The notes beneath the pieces are model-generated. The model worked only from the letters and a program-made list of their open reading frames with translations. It had not been told where the DNA came from and did not search any database. A program made the translations under genes and the position numbers. Source: Acanthochlamys bracteata (Eukaryota > Streptophyta > Magnoliopsida > Pandanales > Velloziaceae). From it: a stretch of DNA of 64,000 bases. Shown here piece by piece: positions 59,244-64,000 of the stretch (positions are counted from its first letter, which is position 1; each line of letters opens with the position of its first letter). Where the stretch lies: NCBI GenBank assembly GCA_019914995.1, contig CM034129.1, forward strand, positions 6,585,725 through 6,649,724, in the 5' to 3' direction.

Positions 59244-60104
59244 TTTGGTTACCACCTTTTTACTCTTGCGTAGGTGATCCCTCTGTACTCCTCTAGCTCG
59301 GCCATCCTCTCTATGTTCTTCCACTCCTTCCCTAGCACCTGTATCAACATATACAGAAGATTTCGCGAAATAGTTATTAAAAAATACTCTAGATATTTAT
59401 TTATATATTTGAAGAAATAGGCACTAAACTACGTAAGATCTAACAATAAAAGTTCTTCAAATTGACTGAAAATAGTATCATAAAACATTCCTCTTCATCA
59501 CCTCTTTGATCACTCTTTAAGGATTGTTCATTTACTTTATGATATCCATTCGATCCTTCTTTGAAGAAAATTTGACTCTTTGACACTCGATGCACTAATG
59601 AATTTTAGTTTCTTCGACCTCATTTGAAAAGATTAGTAGTTGAGTTTCGTAATAAAATTTTATTACTTGGTTAAATCATAGTCGAATAACGGTAGAGGAA
59701 GACCTTCCTTAACCAATAGTCGAATAATGTCTTCGTTCGACTATTATACTTCAACTACTAATAGAAATGAAGTTATTCGAGTGTTAGTCGACTAACCCCC
59801 TTCTTCGAACCTCCATCCTTCTTAGTTCATTCATTATTCAACTTTTTTTCGAATTACAATCGAAAGACCGCCTTTTTCAAGCTATTTATATTAGATTGTT
59901 TGATATTTATGAGCTAGTTGATCAAATGAACGTCAAAAGTTTAGTAATAATAATTTTAATAATAGGCAGCATCATCGAAGTGAATAATGTTAATGTATCT
60001 ATTTTGTATCTTGATATATGTGTCATCTATTTTGTATATATTAAAATTGAATAATTTTAATATAGGACAATGAAAAATATGTATCCTCTATTATGTATCT
60101 TGAT
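59244..60104. other. intergenic with scattered GTCGAATAA motifs
   Basis: The motif GTCGAATAA or its complement recurs around 59690-59770, and again near 60837. It may be a diverged repeat. No gene recognised. Confidence 0.35.
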
Positions 60105-60225
60105 TTTTAGCTCATCGGAAGTAGACAATCTGAAGATGTTATCCCTTGCTTGAATTCAGTATGTTTCTGAACAAAGCAAGGGGTAACATCTCATATTGCC
60201 TACTTCCGATCCGAAGCTCTAAAGG
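60105..60225. ncRNA. candidate hairpin RNA (miRNA-precursor-like)
   Basis: Left stem 60114-60151 and right stem 60174-60210 pair along about 37 positions with three mismatches and one bulge. The stems are ATCGGAAGTAGACAATCTGA... against ...CATATTGCCTACTTCCGAT, with a loop of about 22 nt. Outer bases (TTTAGCTC / GAAGCTCTAAA) extend the pairing. Size and near-perfect stem resemble a plant MIRNA foldback, but a small inverted-repeat transposon is possible. I could not match either arm to a known miRNA. Confidence 0.4.
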
Positions 60226-61280
60226 TTGGAGATGGTGTGCTATGACTTTTGCTTTAATGGTGGCAGAAATTCGTACTTTTGATCAATAAAACCGTGACTT
60301 TGAATTCTTCTATCAAAACTGATTCATAACAACTTTGTTATAGATTTTCAGTTTGTTTTCTTCTTACTTTTGGTATATTCTGTATGGACATTCTGAAAAA
60401 AATTCATTATACTTTCAAGTATAAAGAATTTTTTCAGAATATCATAGAAAATATATTTAGAGAATAGAGAGGCCAACTAGACCTACATATACAAGTTGTC
60501 ATGAATCGTCTCTTGCCTGAACAGTACAAGTCACGGTTTATGAAACTTCTTAAATGTAAATGTAAACATAAATCTGTAATGTAATGTATATGTGTAAATG
60601 AGTTTTCTTTATGATAAAAAAGAAACTGAATTTTGTAAAGGAATTGCACTTTCATTTTTTGTGTATAATAGTTGCTTGGGTTTATATTATATAGAACTTG
60701 TAATAACCAAATTCATAGATAGTGTTAAAGTGCCGTAGTTGCTTATAAGTTGAGTTTTTAAATTGAATTATGAATTGGACTTCAATAACTGATTGTTGTG
60801 CTTCCAATGTAAATGCATATTATTTGACCAATTGTCGAATAATAACTATTATTCAACAAATTATTCAACTATAGATCAACTAATTCTTATTATTCAACTA
60901 CTAGTCAAGTCAACAATAGACAATCTTGTAGAATTTCTATTGTTCGGTCACTACTCAAACAACACATTATTTGTAATATTTGAACTATTACTTAGTCGAA
61001 ACCTTTCACATATGTACTCAAAAATATGTTGCAAGATTAGTGCTGTTGAGAAGAAAAAAATATATATATATTGAGAACCCGTAAAGTATTTTGGTCAAAA
61101 AATTACTGATAGATAAAAAAACTATTTTGAAAAAATAAAAATAAAAAAATGCTTTTCTAAAATTATTTAATTAAAAATTTCATGAAAGAACTGGATCTTA
61201 GGATCGGGGTTTCGAACACGACTTGAGTCGTATACGCAACCACCATCTGATCTGGAGTCAGACGCAACACAAATAGCGCC
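60226..61280. other. intergenic, unassigned
   Basis: AT-rich sequence. 60830-61010 contains repeated TTATTCAAC / GTCGAATAA blocks similar to 59690-59770. A plus-strand frame at 60793-61074 is derived from these repeats. Confidence 0.35.
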
Positions 61281-61327
61281 ATGGATCTGATTGTTGACTA
61301 CGAGCGAGCTCTGTTCATTTATTCAAG
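61281..61327 (+). CDS. possible orphan first exon
   Basis: ATG at 61281 in a good context (GCGCCATGG) begins MDLIVDYERALFIYS, ending at AG followed by a GTAACA donor at 61328. The upstream 90 bp are relatively GC-rich, like a 5' leader. I found no following exon in the window, so it is either a truncated gene or a chance arrangement. I do not recognise the peptide. Confidence 0.2.
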
Positions 61328-62524
61328 GTAACATAATCTGAAATTCTTTTCATTAGCGGTATAGTGTGTAATTTTGATGTATAATAACATTGCAATAAAG
61401 TACGTTGTGATAAACGATATTAAAAAATATTATATAAATATAAATAAAAAAGACATTGTGATAAATGAGAGAGTGAATGTTTAACCATTCTCCAATCGAT
61501 CTAATTACAAGCCTAAAAGTCAATGATTTGATCTAATTTGAACCAGCCAAAAATGATGGGTAATATTTTGAACTTTTGTGATACGCGTTCCGTTCCGACG
61601 AGTATTCCTGGAGAAATAACTAGCTAAATTAATTAAGAACAATTATTATTGATCTCCCCCTTCTGGGTGTTCACTGTTTTCTATTAATACTAGTGAAGTT
61701 TTCATCATATTAGAATACTCTCTTATTACAACTCCGCTACAATCTCCTAATCACTAAAACTCCTAAATAACTGAATGACTTGAGTAATACAAGAATCCCT
61801 TAAATAATCAAACTCTTAGTAGCTGAAGCTACAAAGGTACCCGGGACACCACTAAGTGTACCCGGTGCACCTCAGCTGCACCTGGGTGCATTTAACTGCA
61901 CCCGATGCAATCAGCTGATCAGGACTTGCATCCAAGGCAAGTCCTGCAGCTGTTTCTTGGAATCCTCCTTAGTGGCCGTTCTTGCATGGCCTCAGCAAGC
62001 TCAGCCCCGCCCTGCGTATCATTCTGCATGCCAACAATTTCAACGGATTCACATAAATGAAGTATATGGAACTAAACAATGGCCAGGGATCCAAGTTTTT
62101 CCTGGATTGACATAATATACTGCTTTTGCAACATGTAGGTTATAAGAAGATAACCATATTAGTATATACAAACACAGGTGAAACATTTACAGGAAGGTTA
62201 TCTGATAGCTTTCACTAGTTAGAACTTAGAATCCGGTAATTTTTCACCATTCTTCTTCCAGGGAGGGGTGCACAATAGAAGCTTGAAATATCTTGCTTCA
62301 TTCCTACTGACAAAACCACCATCACTCAGCACTTCCAGCCCCCACCGGCTTGCATGAGCAAAAACGATACAGCCAGAACCGAAGTAGTCTTGTGGTTCTT
62401 TCAACCTAGAGGAATTGATGCATGCAGCAGGTATAAAACTTGGTACACCAGTAGGACATCACTCTGCTTTAATCATTGACAGTATACAACAGATGAAATG
62501 CTATTTGAGCTTGTTAGATCTTTC
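61328..62524. other. intergenic plus 3' UTR of the TKI1-like gene
   Basis: 61820-61930 has a short run of related GCACCCGG/GGTGCA units. The part next to 62524 should be the 3' UTR of the minus-strand gene. A 61-codon minus-strand frame at 62219-62404 has no motif and lies outside the coding model. Confidence 0.4.
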
Positions 62525-64000
62525 TTATTCCATACCAAAAGGTGGGCAGTTAGATAATGGCCCTCGGCTGGCTGCAAGTAGACGGCTAAAGGACCCAAGG
62601 CTGATACTTTCACCAAAAGTGAAGTCACTTTGATATCTTGACCAAGGAACATCCAAATCCAGCGGTCCTAAAGAATCAGGCTACACAAAATATGAAAATC
62701 AATTAGCAATCCATAAGAAGAATTCACCACCCAGAAAACACAACAATAAACAGGGAGTGTAATAATACCCAGTAAATGTCTGTCAAACAAAGATCTTTTG
62801 CAGGATCAAGCTTATCTACATCTAATCCTGCAATTTGTCTGGACTCAAATTCAACCTTCAGATCTTGGCAACCAGGTTTATCTGAAGGGCCACTTTCACG
62901 GAGGTCCTGTAAAATTAACTTATCCTTGTGAACTTCAAAAAGTTAAACAAAACACTGAAACTGATAATACTAGATTAACTTCATCATACAAAGAAAAAGT
63001 AGATTAATGATTAACTTATGAACCTTTAAATGATCCCGGAAGCTTGAGGAACTTGTACAAGCAACATGACTAGAGAGCTCAGTATTTGAAGGACTTGGAT
63101 CTCTTTGTTTGTAGGGAACCCGTAGAAATGAAAATCCATCACAAGTTTCTTCCCCATTTAATATGGATGAATGAGACACCTGACCAGAAACATTTGGCAT
63201 CTCATAATCCGACACATGGGCAGCAACAGTAGCATCAAATGAGTCAGTGTTCACGAGCACCTCTTGAGGGCAATCCTGAGCAGGACTGCCAGGAATACAA
63301 TCTTTAGATGCTTCCGACAGTAAATCCCCGACACTCATGTTTGTTAGACTATCAGGCCACTCGCCTACTAGAGATTTTACATCACCTTTTGGCCACGCAG
63401 TCACCTACAATTTCCGTAAGTTAACATCAACCAAAAGTAACAATCTAAATCCGAATTTGATAATGACCACCATAGTCAGCATCATACCTCATCATTCTGG
63501 TTGCCTTGAGCATCCTCTTTTGAGAACTGGAAAGAAGCAGCAATCCCTGGAGAATGTAATTGGTCATCATTACATCTTATTGGATCAACTACAGTAACTA
63601 CCAGCGGCATGCTGATGCCAGATGGAGGAGCTACTGTTGAGTTTACTCGTTCTTCAATGGGTTCTACGAAGTGCTTGGGAAACTGCCTGATAGGAGAAGT
63701 TAGTACTGAATTATCTTCAGTGGTGCTTTTGCTGCAACGACCAGCAATATTGATGCAATTTCTCTGAATGTTATTGGATAACTTGCAATTACCCACATGA
63801 CTTTGAGGAGATGTTTTTGCTGATACTGGTTGAAACTCTTCTAGAGAAAACCAGCCATACCTAGATAAAGCAAGCAAAGCAAACCTCATCACTTTAATCA
63901 TATAACTTAAACCAGTCATACCTAGATCAAGCAAAGCAAAGCAAATCTCATAACTTCAATCATATAACTTTCAGCTAAGAAACATTCTAGGCTGTACCAT
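62525..64000 (-). CDS. TKI1: TSL-kinase interacting protein 1-like, 3' part (partial)
   Basis: Four C-terminal exons on the minus strand: 63860-63488, 63404-63024, 62906-62769 and 62680-62525 (stop TAA). All junctions are GT-AG and phases agree; about 348 residues are visible. Sequence 63861-64000 is intron, and the 5' exons lie beyond the window. Distinctive segments are YGWFSLEEFQP, EWPDSLTNMSVGDLLSEASK, NTDSFDATVAAHVSDYE, LDPAKDLCLTDIYW and DSLGPLDLDVPWSRYQSDF, ending NCPPFGME. These match my memory of TKI1, a SANT/MYB-domain protein that interacts with the Tousled kinase. The SANT domain would be in the missing N-terminal part. The exact role in this species is inferred from family only. 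Confidence 0.65.
63848..63970 (-). repeat. 61-bp tandem duplication spanning a splice acceptor
   Basis: Units at about 63848-63908 and 63909-63970. Each contains, on the minus strand, AAGTTATATGATT...TTTGCTTTGCTT...TCTAG|GTATG[G/A]CTGG. The downstream unit supplies the acceptor used by exon 63860-63488; the upstream unit is a second candidate acceptor. Confidence 0.7.

Noticed and set aside
60105-60225. Assignment of the hairpin to the miR482/2118 family
   Set aside because: Only a loose resemblance of the 3' arm; the diagnostic CCCATTCC end is absent.
62219-62404. 61-codon minus-strand frame as a last exon of the TKI1-like gene
   Set aside because: The gene model already ends in a natural stop at 62525 after the NCPPFG segment that fits the family. 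The extra frame has no matching splice site or motif.

Overview
The window is nuclear DNA of a flowering plant, very probably a eudicot. The genes have short exons with GT-AG introns, the intergenic DNA is AT-rich and full of Ty1/copia, Ty3/gypsy, CACTA and PIF/Harbinger debris, and the recognisable proteins are plant families (PORR protein, AKR2 ankyrin protein, ENT1-type nucleoside transporter, plant C-type-lectin receptor-like kinase, TSL-kinase-interacting-protein-like). The species cannot be fixed from the sequence alone.

Layout. 1-9.5 kb is retrotransposon debris: the 5' part of a minus-strand copia element, then a decayed plus-strand copia element whose long 3' LTR seems to carry a nested insertion. 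9.5-12.7 kb holds PIF/Harbinger-like repeats with a transposase C-terminus, followed by fragments of two unrelated host genes (a dehydroascorbate reductase exon and a sucrase/ferredoxin-like fragment). 12.8-22.6 kb is a gene island: ENT1-like transporter (+), C-type-lectin receptor-like kinase (-, four exons, 3.4-kb first intron), and a PORR protein (+) that shares a short divergent promoter with the kinase. 22.6-40.8 kb has no confidently recognised gene. It holds LTR-like repeats, a copia integrase fragment, a small CACTA element, two copies of an AT-rich dispersed repeat, and long low-complexity stretches. 40.8-48.0 kb is a second gene island: a Ser-rich single-exon protein with a DUF740/OCTOPUS-like N-terminal Cys/His motif (-) and a complete eight-exon AKR2 gene (-). 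48.3-56.3 kb is a nest of palindromic elements sitting in (TA)n microsatellites around a 5.8-kb element with 1.35-kb inverted arms, itself interrupted by an internally deleted copia element with matching 5-bp target duplications. 56.7-59.2 kb is an internally deleted gypsy-like element with both LTRs. 60.1 kb has a strong miRNA-precursor-like hairpin. 62.5-64.0 kb is the 3' part of a TKI1-like gene (-) that continues beyond the window.

The genes show no obvious shared pathway; this is an ordinary gene-plus-transposon landscape. The most unusual material is the microsatellite-targeted palindrome cluster with its giant inverted-repeat element, and the chimeric gene-fragment region beside the ENT1 gene. 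I found no convincing new multi-gene system.
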